Origin: Batillaria attramentaria
Taxonomy: Eukaryota; Mollusca; Gastropoda; Batillariidae
DNA: 64,000 nt
Assembly (NCBI GenBank): GCA_018292915.2
Contig: JACVVK020000061.1
Span: 1,357,501 to 1,421,500 of the forward strand
Direction of reading: 5' to 3'
A program made the position numbers and the translations under genes. Each line of letters begins with the position of its first letter. Position 1 is the stretch's first letter. The notes below the pieces were generated by a model. The model saw nothing but the letters and a program-made list of their open reading frames with translations, had not been told where the DNA came from and did not search any database. Shown in pieces: positions 44,536 through 54,959 of the stretch.

Positions 44536-44735
44536 GTCATATGTATTATCCACTAGAGCTGCCAGCAACTCCACAGCCGGATCCACACATGTATGTCCTA
44601 CCTGTGCAAAGGAATTCCGTGCCCGGACTGGACTCACCAGTCATCTCCGGACACATCGCATCCACTCAGCTCCAACAGACTGATGTCATAGTCACCATCG
44701 CTCGCGATGGACGAACAACAACAACATATATCATA
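44535..44735 (+). pseudogene. LINE C-terminal C2H2 zinc-finger fragment
   Basis: The frame at 44558-44670 reads THVCPTCAKEFRARTGLTSH then LRTHRIHSAPTD and stop: a single C2H2 finger (C-x2-C-x12-H-x3-H). This module with FRARTGL-SHLRTH ends many invertebrate non-LTR retrotransposon proteins (family knowledge). The 3' UTR segment GATGGACGAACAACAACAAC follows. Only the last ~40 codons are present. Confidence 0.7.
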
Positions 44736-45378
44736 CATATATGTAGCCGTCAAGGAACCGTTAATCATTCCCGATTTTAGCATACAGGGCCAAAACCGAA
44801 AAAGAGTCAAGAACGCGGGATACTCATGCGCGGTACGCTTGTTAATGGAAATGTTAATGTTTTAACGGACACGTACATTTTAAATTTTGAACTTCTCATT
44901 AAGACTGTTTTTCAGTTTACTTTCGTAGTCAAAACTGATAACAATTATTTGTTACAATGTGGGCCGTCTTCATTTATCTCATGGGCAAGATAAAAAAAAA
45001 AAAAAACTTTATTTCTCTTTAATCAATTTAATTTGATTTAATAATCCGTTCTTCCTTGGAATGCAAGTGATCATGACTGCACAACATTTCACATTTATCA
45101 CATTATAATTATAATTTTGTCGGATTATATCATGTTATCATGCCACTATGTAATAACATTAAAAGGGATGCCAATAATGATATAATTTCTGATATCTATC
45201 GTTGAAAAAGTGTTACGTTTAAAACAATTCATTGTCATGACTTTTCACACGACGGAAACTGTCTGTTTGAATCCTTCTAAGCACTATCGCAAAATTTTCA
45301 AATGCACCTGATAAATTGTATTAGTATGTTTGTGCTTGTTAGGTATTGTGTGTTGCTGAAAAGAGTCTAGAATAGGAC

Positions 45379-45382
<4 letters not shown>

Positions 45383-45449
<67 letters not shown>
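45383..45449. repeat. (CTAA)n microsatellite
   Basis: About 17 pure tetramer units after CGAAACTAA; possibly the tail of a retroelement. Confidence 0.97.
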
Positions 45450-45690
45450 GCATAAGTATTTACTATATTAACGCTAATGTGAAAATGCTAATGAGTAATT
45501 GAAGAAGTAGTTGAAGAGGGTTTAATATTGACTTCATCAGTACGAATGTAAATAATAATGCGTTTGAAGAATTCAAAAAGAAACCTGATTACGGTTTTAC
45601 TAAGTTAGTACGACTGCAATTAACACGTAAATTTAAGGACTCACTGAAGAAAGTTAATGCTACATTTATTTAGCACCCAGTCAGAGAATG

Positions 45691-45835
45691 AGTGGGTGTG
45701 TGTTTGGGAGTTTAACGTCCTTTTCCAACACGTTCGGGTGATATCAAGGACAGGGCAACAAGAAAAAGGCCAGCACAAATATTTGGCCCCAGCCGGGATT
45801 CGAACTCACTCCCATTCGGCTAGACCGTCTCCTCA
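45691..45835 (-). mobile_element. SINE A with internal deletion in the head
   Basis: Minus-strand SINE A lacking about 30 bases between the B box and the A box (the anticodon-loop part of the tRNA-like head). The outer parts are still present. The target duplication is not clear. Confidence 0.8.
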
Positions 45836-47059
45836 GTCAAATGATAATTATCAATAATGAGATATAATTTTCAATAAATAATTAACTTATGGATGGGGTG
45901 TTTTCTCGTGGGGGAAAATCTCTTTTAAGTTTAATTTCGTTGGAGTTTATTGAGATTAACGACATAGTCTTTTCCCCTTGTAACAGATATTAATTTTGAC
46001 ATTTCAGTCAGTACTATACATCTTGCACATGTTTGTTATTCCCTTTGCTATCAAATAAAAACGAACACAAAGAAATTTCGTCTCAAAAACGTGATGGGAA
46101 TGCGCAAAACAAATGATTATACACTTTTCTCATAAAAGGACATCTGGAAAATCGAACCATCCCTGGCGAAATGATTGGATCTGCTTTGTGTCCATTGTCA
46201 TGGCTTTATTCGTAATTCATACTTTATGTGTAATCGGGATGACATGGGAAATATTCCCACTTTGACAGCAAAATTACTGATTTAATGAAACAGACAAATT
46301 CTGATAACGCATTTAGTTTTAAGACTGCTTTCCTTGTTCTATGCAGCATATATACATATTCATATCCAGTGCTGGTAGGAAATGAAGAGAGCGAAACTGT
46401 ATAATATATTCAACCATGTTCAAGTGTTTATAGGTCGAAAGAAATACTGCAAACACGCCGAAAATATATACCTAAGCAATACAGCGGTTTTTGTTTGAAG
46501 GGAAATATGACGGCTGAATTTATTTTCGTTGGAAAGAATTAGTAAAATAGAGGAGAAAGTGTTAAACACTAAACTCTTTATGATTATTATGTTCGATAGA
46601 ATACATTTTAAAGTAATTTTTGAATTTCAGGAAAAATACTTGTAATTGTGTCTGTGATTTGTGAAGAGAATTTACTCGGGAATTCAACTGCAGTATACAA
46701 CATGTATTAAATTTTCTCATGACAAAAGTATGTATTTATGTCTTTCAACGCAAATTAAATCATAATCAAAGCACTGTAACTGATTATTATGAGAATGGCG
46801 TATTTTCTATTTTCTGAATACGCACATGTTATGGCGAATTAAAAGATTTGTCTATTTTCTCAAGAACCCGATGCACAAAATTTTACAGTCAATGTACATT
46901 TCGTTAAGTGATAACCACTAATGAAATTAACCACTTATTAAGTAATTAAGGCCGAAGTTTACAAATTTGTTACAAACTTACAAGCATGTATAGAACTCAC
47001 GAATACCGTGTACTGGACAACTCAAACGTTTCAGGAGTCTCTTTCTCTCTCTATATAAA

Positions 47060-47061
47060 GT

Positions 47062-47094
<33 letters not shown>

Positions 47095-47150
47095 TCTCTC
47101 TCTCTCTCTCTCTCTCTACCGTTGAGAAATAACGTTTCAATTCATTCATT

Positions 47151-47217
<67 letters not shown>
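47060..47217. repeat. (TCA)n and (TC)n arrays
   Basis: (ATC)n, (TC)n, a short segment with TACCGTTGAGAAATAACGTT, then a long (TC)n to 47217. Confidence 0.97.
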
Positions 47218-47219
<2 letters not shown>

Positions 47220-47499
47220 AGAAAAGTATACAAAATAAATACCATAAATCATGGTAAATCAGCATAGGAAATACTCAGAAAACATACTGAAATCTGATGT
47301 CGTAAATTTCGCGGGGAGATGCTCCGTTGTTTGGTGAAATGTACAGTTCAAACAACTGTATTTAGCTGATAAAAATTTCATGTTAAATAATTTCATAAAT
47401 GATTACAGCCTTTCCTTCGTGGACTCAGTAACAGGCCTTTCATTTTAATCGTCACTGAGACTTTTGTTTGTTAGAAGAGAAAGAAAAGTTAGAGTTGCG

Positions 47500-48300
47500 G
47501 AAGACACTTCTTCTCAATATTTGCAGCAATATGTCACAAAACCTGCCGCCTACCTGACGAAACATTTCATTTTAATCGGAATTTATCAGCGGAAAGTACT
47601 AGAAACTTGTGGAAAAGTCAACTATCCGCACTCCAGAGAGAAAGGAAAAGTAAAGTTAAAAACAAAGGATAATTCTTATCAATATTTGCAGCTATATGTC
47701 ACTAAACCTGCCGCTTATCTACAAAACGTTTAGTTTTAATCGGTATTTATTAACAGAAAGTGGTAGAAACTTGTGTACAATTAAAATCAGCTCTTCAAAA
47801 TGCAGAGAGAAAGGAATCTTTCAATGAAACGTTATTTATCAACGTTAGTAGAAGTATTTGTACAACAGCCAATTTTCATACCTGTCGTTGCCAATACTCA
47901 TGACGCCTAGCTGATAAAAGAAATGGTTGCTTACATATAACACTGTTATTAAAATTAAAATCAGCTCTTTAAAATGCAGGGAGAAAAGAATCTTTCAATT
48001 CAATGGAACGTTATTTATCAACGGTAGTAGAAGTATTGGCACAACAGCCAATTTTCACACCTGCCGTTGCTAATACTAATGACGCCTAGCTGATAAAAGA
48101 AATGGCTGCTTATATATATAACACCATTATTAAAATTAAAATCAGCTCTTCAAAATGCAGGGAGAAAAGAATCTTTCAATGTAACTTTATTCATCAAGGC
48201 CGGGTAGATGTTATTATACAACAGTCAATTTTCATGGATGCCTTTGCGAATACTAATGATGCTTAGTGATACAAAAAATGACTGGTGGTGATGTATAAAA
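47500..48300. repeat. Two interlocked ~165-180-bp tandem repeats in AT-rich DNA
   Basis: First set: TCAATATTTGCAGC with ATGTCAC and AAACCTGCCGC at about 47515 and 47680, echoed near 48375. Second set: AAAATCAGCTCTT at 47783, 47957 and 48138, each followed by GAATCTTTCAAT, TTATTTATCAACG and CAGCCAATTTTCA. The TTATTTATCAACGGTA motif is shared with the segments at 30.38, 32.19 and 47.12 kb. Confidence 0.8.
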
Positions 48301-49190
48301 TGCTGTTTACCTAATACCTAATAGAACGAGCGAGAGACAGGAAAACCGAGAACCACGAAGAATCTATAATTCTTATCGATATTTGCAGAAGTATGTTGCT
48401 GAGAAGTCTGTATCTAGGGTAGTCGATGGCTGGTGCTGTGCCGATCGGGGCGTGACCCCTGGTGACCGCTACGGTAGCCGGTTTGGCCTAATCCAGATAC
48501 CTGAAACAGTTGTAGCATCTCCTTCCTACCCCCATCACCACCCCCATCCCCCCTCCATACTAAGGGCTTATAGGCTCACATACTATTATACATACATCAT
48601 CACTTTATCTACCCTCCTCCGCAGAACGCTGACTAAACAACATCTTCAGCAGATTGAATGTGTTCATCATCAGAAAAAGGTGGATGGTTGTTTGTGAGTT
48701 TAACGTCCTTTTCCACCACATAAGGATGATATCAGAGACTGGGCAACGCCGGAAGAAAAAGCCAGCACAATTATTTGGCCCCCAGTCGGGGATTCGAACT
48801 CACGACCCGAGTATTGATAGTCCAACGCTCTACCATTCGGCTCCCCCAGAAGAAGAAGATCTATCTGACCAAACGTTTAGATGAGAAGTGAACAGCGTGA
48901 ACATGTCCGTCTGTCAGTTCGTTTTGGCAGACCGCGGTTCTCTGGTTCATTATAAAATGCGGCAATAGAAAATGCGCATAACCCTGTGAACAAATCCATA
49001 CATATTACCTGGACGTCGCGTTTCATCAGTGGACCGTGGTGGTCATGTCATTTTGATTGTTGGTGTGCATTGAGGTTGATTGATTATACTCAGATTTTTG
49101 ACTGTTTTGAGATTATAAACTGTTCTGTGGTTATGAGCCAGTACTGTACTTAGGCAATTTTAATCTATTTAGTTATTAAAACACTAGACG
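48300..49190. other. Unassigned apart from a SINE A
   Basis: No frame with a recognisable domain. Confidence 0.45.
48680..48847 (-). mobile_element. SINE A, full-length
   Basis: Minus-strand copy with imperfect flanking repeats around CAGAAAAAG / CAGAAGAAG. Moderately diverged. Confidence 0.82.
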
Positions 49191-49194
49191 CAAC

Positions 49195-49390
49195 AGAAAA
49201 GAAATATATAAACACTTAAATTGGATGACACTTCTCAATGTCAACAGCCAACGTTTCGGCCTGTACCTCTGTCAGGACAAACTGGCTATTTGTAGTCTAT
49301 AAGTGGTCTTTGTGTTTCGTTGTTGTTGCTTCTAGTTCTGTTGCGGTCAGTTTCACTTCCTTTTCTCTGTATTTATTTATTTATTTATTA
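49195..49390 (-). ncRNA. Decayed hammerhead-like relic, Penelope-type candidate
   Basis: On the minus strand CCTGACAGAGG (about 49279-49269) is followed by TACAGGCCGAAACGTTGG. This resembles CUGANGA, a short stem II, then GAAAC. The core has one extra base (CTGACAGA instead of CTGANGA), so activity is doubtful. The adjoining GAAGTGAAACTGACCGCAAC is shared with the foldback element at 39.7 kb. The layout suggests a piece of a hammerhead-bearing retroelement end (inference). Confidence 0.45.
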
Positions 49391-49475
49391 TTAATGAGAG
49401 CCAGGACCAAAACGGATTTCCCAGTAAAGGGATCGTAGTGAATAAAGTGGTCTTTATCTTTATCTAAATTGGTAC
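49370..49475 (+). repeat. Retroelement 3' end with (TTTATC)n tail
   Basis: GTAGTGAATAAAGTGGTC precedes TTTATCTTTATC. AATAAA again lies immediately before a short tandem tail. Confidence 0.55.
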
Positions 49476-49905
49476 TGGTACAAGTAATGGTATTAGTAAT
49501 GGTACATCTTATAATCCCATTACCGTGGTAAGAGAAATTCGCAGCCACAGTTCCGCGCCATCCTTTTTTTTGTACGGGAAGAACAAGTTTCTCGTAAATT
49601 TCAACAGTATCTGAAGAAATCGTATCACATCCCCCCCCCCCCCGCTCCCCGTTTAGGTATACTTCTTCTTCTCCTTTTTAAATTCTATTTTTGACATATT
49701 TGTCACATGCCGTGGTGCCTGCTGTTTTATGATATGTTCTATATGCATCGGAGTGAAGTGTTGTTCTAAGTGCGCAATGAGTTGATGTATTTTGAAGAAT
49801 TGCGCTGTATTTATGTGATTTCTGCTTCTTCTTGTTCTTACTGTTGTTGTTGTTGTTGTTATTATTAATATTATTATCAGTATACTGAAAGCCATCTCTG
49901 GTGGG

Positions 49906-50011
49906 CCCGGCTGGGGCCAAATATTTGTGCTGGCCTTTTCATCGTTGCCCCGTCTTTGATATCACCCTATGTGGTGGAAAAGGGCGTTAAAACCCCCAAA
50001 CACCCACCCAC
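49906..50011 (+). mobile_element. SINE A, 5'-truncated
   Basis: Begins at the end of the tRNA-like head and runs to the (ACCC)n tail. A perfect 14-bp duplication CCATCTCTGGTGGG (49892-49905 and 50012-50025) flanks it, so the missing 5' end reflects incomplete reverse transcription. Confidence 0.92.
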
Positions 50012-50346
50012 CCATCTCTGGTGGGTACTACTGTCTTACGATTATGTGTGATCATTAGTTGAAGTTTATCTGAATTCGCTCTCTTTCTTTATATGGTGAT
50101 TTATTCATTCACACTTCCTTCCACTCGGTTCAGAGTACTGGTGTAATTGTGAATGTTAGCGGACATTGTGGTTTCCAAAAATAACCTCATCTCCCTGGTG
50201 TCACAAAGAACGAATGCAACAAGTATTGATTGTTAATCGGTCCATGGACACACAACGGTTTGTGAGGCGCCTTTCAGGTACAAGACAGCAAAGTTGTCGA
50301 CCATATTGAACAGAAGGAAACGGCAAAGGAAACTCCAACCGCATCA

Positions 50347-50348
<2 letters not shown>

Positions 50349-50426
<78 letters not shown>
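50349..50426. repeat. (CA)n microsatellite
   Basis: About 39 uninterrupted units. Confidence 0.98.
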
Positions 50427-50430
<4 letters not shown>

Positions 50431-50467
50431 CCGACAAACAACACAACATGAACACCACTACCACCAA

Positions 50468-50800
50468 TAATAATAATAATAAAAAATAATAATGACAACA
50501 ATAATGATAATAGACGCTTTGTCCAACTTACTTGGCTCAAAGCGTCACAAACTGAACCCATCACTCCCGCTCACGTGAATCACGCGCATTCTCTCACAAA
50601 CCGCACATCAACACACTCTAGTTATGTGGTGAAAAGGGTCAGCTCAGGTATGTATGTTTCGGAATTTAGAATCATTTTGTATTCTTTTTGAATTTCTCTG
50701 GGCTGAACATTTCTAAAGGACAGGAGGAGGAAGCCAGAGTACCCGGCGAGACCCCCACTCCCCACCCCCTCCCGAATAAACTGTGCCACATACTGCATTC
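50468..50800 (-). mobile_element. SINE D, diverged, head missing
   Basis: Diverged tail-side two thirds of SINE D, including the GGTCAGCTCAGG and GGGCTGAACATTTC landmarks. It lies beside a (CA)n array and an A/T-rich linker. Confidence 0.75.
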
Positions 50801-51395
50801 TTCATAAAGAATAGTCCATTACATGTATAGTAAAGATGTGTCTATTTTAATTAACTACAGCCGTCGGTTTAATTAATATTGATTATAATATTTTTCTGGT
50901 AATAAAGTCTTATCCACCGTTTTCATGTGCTAATTATTGGTTCCTTTTTATATAGTATTGATGCATTGTGTCCCTCTTAATTAGCTGACGTCATTTTAGT
51001 TTGTTCGTCTTAACACATTAGTCAGAGATAGTTAAAGCTTTTGTACGTACTTTTTACCTTTGACTTATTGTTATGCCCCCTGACCGAAGACAAATTTGTA
51101 AGTAAAAGGACACAATAAAGTTGTTTGAACTTTGAACTTTAAACTTTGAACTTTGTCCCTAGTGGGACTGGAACCCCACCCTCTCCCTGGTGGTGGGGGA
51201 GTCGTCACTTCTACACCACCGACAAGCTGGATCTTTTGGGAATACCATCCCTACTTTATGGAACTCTTTGCCTGAGCATCTGAGCATCCAGTATTTCCGA
51301 TGAGCCCTAATACTTATTTCTTTCACTGAAACTGGCTGTCAGTGCAAACCACAGTTTTCTTGTTTCTCTTCACGTCTTTCGTTATATTTATTGGC
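50800..51395. other. Unassigned apart from a retroelement tail
   Basis: AT-rich. The segment at 51165-51235 (CTAGTGGGACTGGAACCCCA and CTTCTACACCACCGACAAGC) looks like an eroded SINE D head in reverse. Confidence 0.45.
51085..51155 (+). repeat. Retroelement 3' end with ACTTTGA-type tail
   Basis: GGACACAATAAAGTTGTTTG is followed by about four degenerate AACTTTG units. Confidence 0.55.
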
Positions 51396-51406
51396 GCAAG
51401 AAGCAT

Positions 51407-51517
51407 GGGGTTGGGCCAGATATTTGTGCTGGCCTTATTCTCGTTGCCCCGTCTTTGATTTCACCCTGATCTGGTAGAAACGGACGTTAAACCTTCCAAC
51501 ACCCATCCACCCAACCC
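51407..51517 (+). mobile_element. SINE A, 5'-truncated
   Basis: SINE A body and tail without the tRNA-like head, flanked by CAAGAAGCAT (51397-51406 and 51518-51527). Confidence 0.88.
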
Positions 51518-51527
51518 CAAGAAGCAT

Positions 51528-52095
51528 AAACTGTTGCCATGGACTAGCGCTTCACTATAGCAGTCAACACCGGATTGGACTGCAACGTCAGGTAGTGTTT
51601 GAAGCCTTTATATTCGTAACGCCGCTGATACGGCAAACCTGCCGCTTTCGAATGTCAATACACGTATTGAGACTTAAATGTTCCCACCACAAGAGTGATT
51701 GGGCAAACGACAGACAGAAAAGCCAATACACACGAGGAAACTTGATTTTCCCTGTGTCCACACTGTTATCGACTGACCACTTCCTGCTGTCAATCCCCTG
51801 AAGCGATCGGCAAACTAACGGTTAATTCGCCAAACAAAATAACAAAAAAGGGCCACTTGGGAAAGGGGAAACACCTGAACAGGTAATCAATGATTCATAC
51901 TGCTTGCGCCGTACCTGTAGCGCGCGACACTTTGCTCTAGACACACACACACGAACACGTGGAAATAGCCAGATCTGTCATAATAGTATAATGATTTAGC
52001 AGTCGTATTCTTTGGTTGCCTGCCTGCACTAATGCTTGCTTTTTAAAGTCTTTATTTTATTAACCATCAATTTGATGTTATCCCGCTTGGATCTG
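51528..52095. other. Unassigned, non-repetitive
   Basis: Short frames only; nothing recognised. Confidence 0.45.
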
Positions 52096-52097
52096 GA

Positions 52098-52221
<124 letters not shown>

Positions 52222-52224
52222 CAG

Positions 52225-52360
52225 TAGTAAAAGTAGTTGTAGCAGTAGAATATAGCAAGGACAAGACAGAAAAATGGACGTTGTGCCTAATCTTTCAACC
52301 TTGAAAAATAAAGTGTCATTGTCATTGTCATTGTCATTGTCGTTGTCGTTGTCATTGCCT
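52225..52360 (+). repeat. Retroelement 3' end with (CATTGT)n tail, copy 1
   Basis: GCAAGGACAAGACAGAAAAA, CCTAATCTTTCAACC and AAAAATAAAGTG precede about eight CATTGT/CGTTGT units. A second copy with the same pre-tail sequence is at 53.42-53.50 kb. Confidence 0.65.
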
Positions 52361-52514
52361 ATGCATCAGATATATCTACACACTCCAAAATTCCCAAACT
52401 CATAAATCACATGAAACACGTCAAAAACGCAAACTTTGTCATGACAGAATAATTACAGCGAACGTATTCTGAACCCTGGCCGTACGTCTCTGGGATTACC
52501 CACTTATGCATGAG

Positions 52515-52684
52515 TGGGTGGGCGTTTGGGGGTTTAACGTCCTTTTCCACCACATACGGGTGATATCAAAGACAGGGCAACGATGAAAAAGCCAGTACAA
52601 ATATTTGGCCCCAGCCGGGATACGAACTCACGACCCGAGCATTAGAAGTCCAACGCTCTACCATTCGACCATCCCGGCTCCCCC
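52515..52684 (-). mobile_element. SINE A inserted into a ~146-bp tandem repeat
   Basis: Minus-strand, full-length copy with a perfect 12-bp duplication CTTATGCATGAG (52503-52514 and 52685-52696). The duplicated bases are part of the surrounding tandem repeat, whose uninterrupted version is at 52831-52842. Confidence 0.94.
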
Positions 52685-52944
52685 CTTATGCATGAGATGT
52701 CTACACATTCCAAAGTTATCAAACTAATAAATCATATGAAACACGTCAAAACGCAAACTTTGTCAGTCATGACAGAATAATTCTAGCGAACGCATTCTGA
52801 ACCTTGGCCCTACGACTCTGGGATTACCTACTTATGCATGAGATGTCGACACATTCTAAAATTATCAAACTAATAAATCATATGAAACACGACAAAACGC
52901 AAACTTTGTCATGACAGAATAATTCTAGCGAACGAATTCTGAAC

Positions 52945-53045
52945 CTTAGGGGATCAACTGGACTGGAGTGGAAAGAGTAGCCCAGAACAGAGTGCGATGG
53001 CGAAGGGTTGTCGATGGCCTACGCTCCACGTGGAGCCATGGGTCT

Positions 53046-53076
<31 letters not shown>
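52945..53076 (+). mobile_element. RTE-like LINE 3' end, severely truncated, with target duplication
   Basis: Only the last ~90 bp of the element at 60.7-61.1 kb is present (GTGCGATGGCGAAGGGTTGT landmark), followed by a (TAG)n tail. It is flanked by ATTCTGAAC (52936-52944 and 53077-53085), which belongs to the surrounding ~146-bp tandem repeat. Confidence 0.85.
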
Positions 53077-53077
<1 letters not shown>

Positions 53078-53252
53078 TTCTGAACGTTGGCCGTACAACT
53101 CTAGGATTACCTGCCTATGCGTGAAATTTCCACACTTTTCGACACTATCAAACAAATCAATGCGCATCAAACACAAATTCTTAATTAGTCAGAGCTGAAC
53201 ACGTACAACCCTAACCGGCGAAAAGTCAAATAAAAAGTAATTTTCTGGCCTG

Positions 53253-53366
53253 CCTCTCTCTCTCTCTCTCTCTCTCTCTCGTATTCATTCTGTATTGGTG
53301 TCAGCCTGCACTAATACGTTTCTTAACGTTTTTCTTTTTACCATCAATTTGATGTTATTCCGTTTG

Positions 53367-53418
<52 letters not shown>

Positions 53419-53496
53419 GTAGTAGAATGTAGCAAGGACAAGATAAAAGAAAGGGCGCTGTACCTAATCTTTCATCATTGAAAAATAAAGTGTCAT

Positions 53497-53549
<53 letters not shown>
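53253..53549. repeat. (TC)n, (GA)n and (TC)n arrays in alternating orientation
   Basis: (TC)n at 53253-53280, (GA)n at 53370-53413 and (TC)n at 53500-53548. Complementary arrays could pair in a transcript. Confidence 0.95.
53415..53500 (+). repeat. Retroelement 3' end, copy 2
   Basis: Matches the copy at 52.23 kb (AGCAAGGACAAGATAAAAGA, CCTAATCTTTCATCATTG, AAAAATAAAGTGTCATTG). Here the tail has become a (TC)n array instead of (CATTGT)n. Confidence 0.65.
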
Positions 53550-53551
<2 letters not shown>

Positions 53552-53734
53552 CAAGCATGAATATGTGCGATTGAGTCTTAATAGGTCAGATTCCTTCTGG
53601 TCACTCACAGCACCAAACAAAGTATCCCGACGTCCGTATCAGATCGTTCTTTTGTGTCGTTTTCTAGACAAACCACAGAGAAGCAAAATAAGTACGTGTG
53701 AGACTCAATACTCATTTACTGCGAACTCCCGACA

Positions 53735-53852
53735 ACAGTTTTTCAAGGGTTTAATGTCGCTTTTCCTACCATGTGAAGGCCATACCAATGAGGAAAAGCA
53801 GGGAATTGAACTCACGACCCGAGCATTGATAGTCCATTGCTAAGACGAGAAT
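53735..53852 (-). mobile_element. Diverged SINE A relic
   Basis: The minus-strand SINE A landmarks appear in order: a GGGTTTAATGTC segment, a CCTACCATGTGAAGG segment, ATTGAACTCACGACCCGAGC and TTGATAGTCCA. Internal deletions shorten it. Confidence 0.65.
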
Positions 53853-53874
53853 CATTACTCACATGATTTCGCTT

Positions 53875-53896
53875 TTGGTTTAAGCAGGTTTATTGC
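53875..53896 (-). promoter_or_regulatory. Possible polyadenylation signal
   Basis: Minus-strand AATAAA (53889-53894) in non-repetitive sequence, downstream of the possible exon at 54.7-54.9 kb. It may instead be the end of an unrecognised retroelement. Confidence 0.25.
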
Positions 53897-54165
53897 AATA
53901 CAATTCGTACAAGTAAACAATGAGTAAGCATAAATAAACACCGCTTATGATAATGCTCAGGGGGGAAACAAGTACATATTGACAGTATTGCAATGGCAGG
54001 CGAAACTGGTCAGTAATTGTGATAAATTAAAACTACAGGGGGGACTTTGTAACTTGCCTTCATGGCAGTTGACTGTAGCATTACTCCAGTTTATACTCTA
54101 GTTTCAAGCTACTCTAGTTATGCCGGTTATACATGCACAATGTCTTTGTCCTTGTCATTGTATCG

Positions 54166-54167
<2 letters not shown>

Positions 54168-54235
<68 letters not shown>

Positions 54236-54276
54236 AAAAACAGAAGAAAAAAAAACTACAGGGGGGAAGAGAGAGG

Positions 54277-54307
<31 letters not shown>

Positions 54308-54335
54308 AGAGGGGCAAGGGGGTTCTATGTGTACC
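54168..54335. repeat. (AT)n and (GA)n arrays
   Basis: (AT)n at 54168-54232, about 32 units, then an A-rich linker and (GA)n/(G)n to 54310. Confidence 0.97.
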
Positions 54336-54741
54336 CACAACAACGACCAAACCTAAATCTCCGCTGGGCTGCGCTAGATTCTGTCAAATGCAAGTAACAT
54401 GTAACTAAAAACTAAAGACTTGGACAAAAGAGAAGAACATTTCACCCCTTTTCACAAGTTTTTCCAGTGAAGCTTTTTGAATTTGTAAGACAATAACTTG
54501 CAAAGCAGGGAGACAACACTGTGGTAGGTGAGAAAAAGGCTATTGTGGAACTGACACAAACCTTTTAGTCTACCTCCAAATATACACGTATAATAATGCA
54601 TGCTCCCAAGGTCAAAACGCCTACCTCCAAAGTGGAATGTTTGTGACACTTTAGAAACGAAAGTGATCAGGCATCCTACGTTGAAAAAAAAAAAAATTCT
54701 AAGAAAGGAAATGCCGTTTGATTACTTGATACACCTGAAGT

Positions 54742-54911
54742 GTCTACCTTTCCCATCAAATGTTGTTTCTGATGTTTTGTTAGTATGGCATCTCCACTGA
54801 TAACAGATTTTCCGTCAAATTCAGCCAAGCCCAAAGCAGTCCAACGACAAGAAATATTTCCCTTGAGGAATCTCGTTAACGTGCGTCCTAGTTCCAGGAC
54901 ATTTAACTGTA
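54742..54911 (-). CDS. Possible internal exon of an unrecognised minus-strand gene
   Basis: Not recognised. On the minus strand a pyrimidine-rich stretch with TTTGTAATGTACAG (acceptor-like, ending at 54912) precedes an open segment that reads LNVLELGRTLTRFLKGNISC then RWTALGLAEFDGKSVISGDA. It ends at GGGAAAG followed by GTAGAC (donor-like, 54741). A possible upstream exon in the same phase ends at GATGCTGAG/GTAAAATAC near 55185, next to the candidate promoter. Against it: there is no identifiable start codon in that phase and no domain match that I recognise. It could be chance. Confidence 0.22.
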
Positions 54912-54959
54912 CATTACAAAGAAGAAATACTATTAATAGACTTTCAAAATTCTCCAAAA

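Larger units (their letters stand above)
44740..47055. other. AT-rich, gene-free, almost microsatellite-free block
   Basis: 2.3 kb with many stops in all frames. It contains only the (CTAA)n array and one SINE A. The base composition is clearly more AT-rich than the rest of the window. Confidence 0.6.
52360..53165. repeat. ~146-bp tandem repeat carrying a SINE and an RTE insertion
   Basis: Monomers start near TGCATGAGATGT at 52363 (diverged), 52690 and 52836. They share AAATCATATGAAACACG, CGCAAACTTTGTCA and GACAGAATAATTC. A fourth partial unit starts at 53077. The gaps are the SINE A at 52515-52684 and the RTE 3' end at 52945-53076. Confidence 0.88.

Noticed and set aside
44558..44670. Host C2H2 zinc-finger gene
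   Set aside because: A single finger with the FRARTGL-type signature followed by a stop is the usual C-terminus of a LINE protein.
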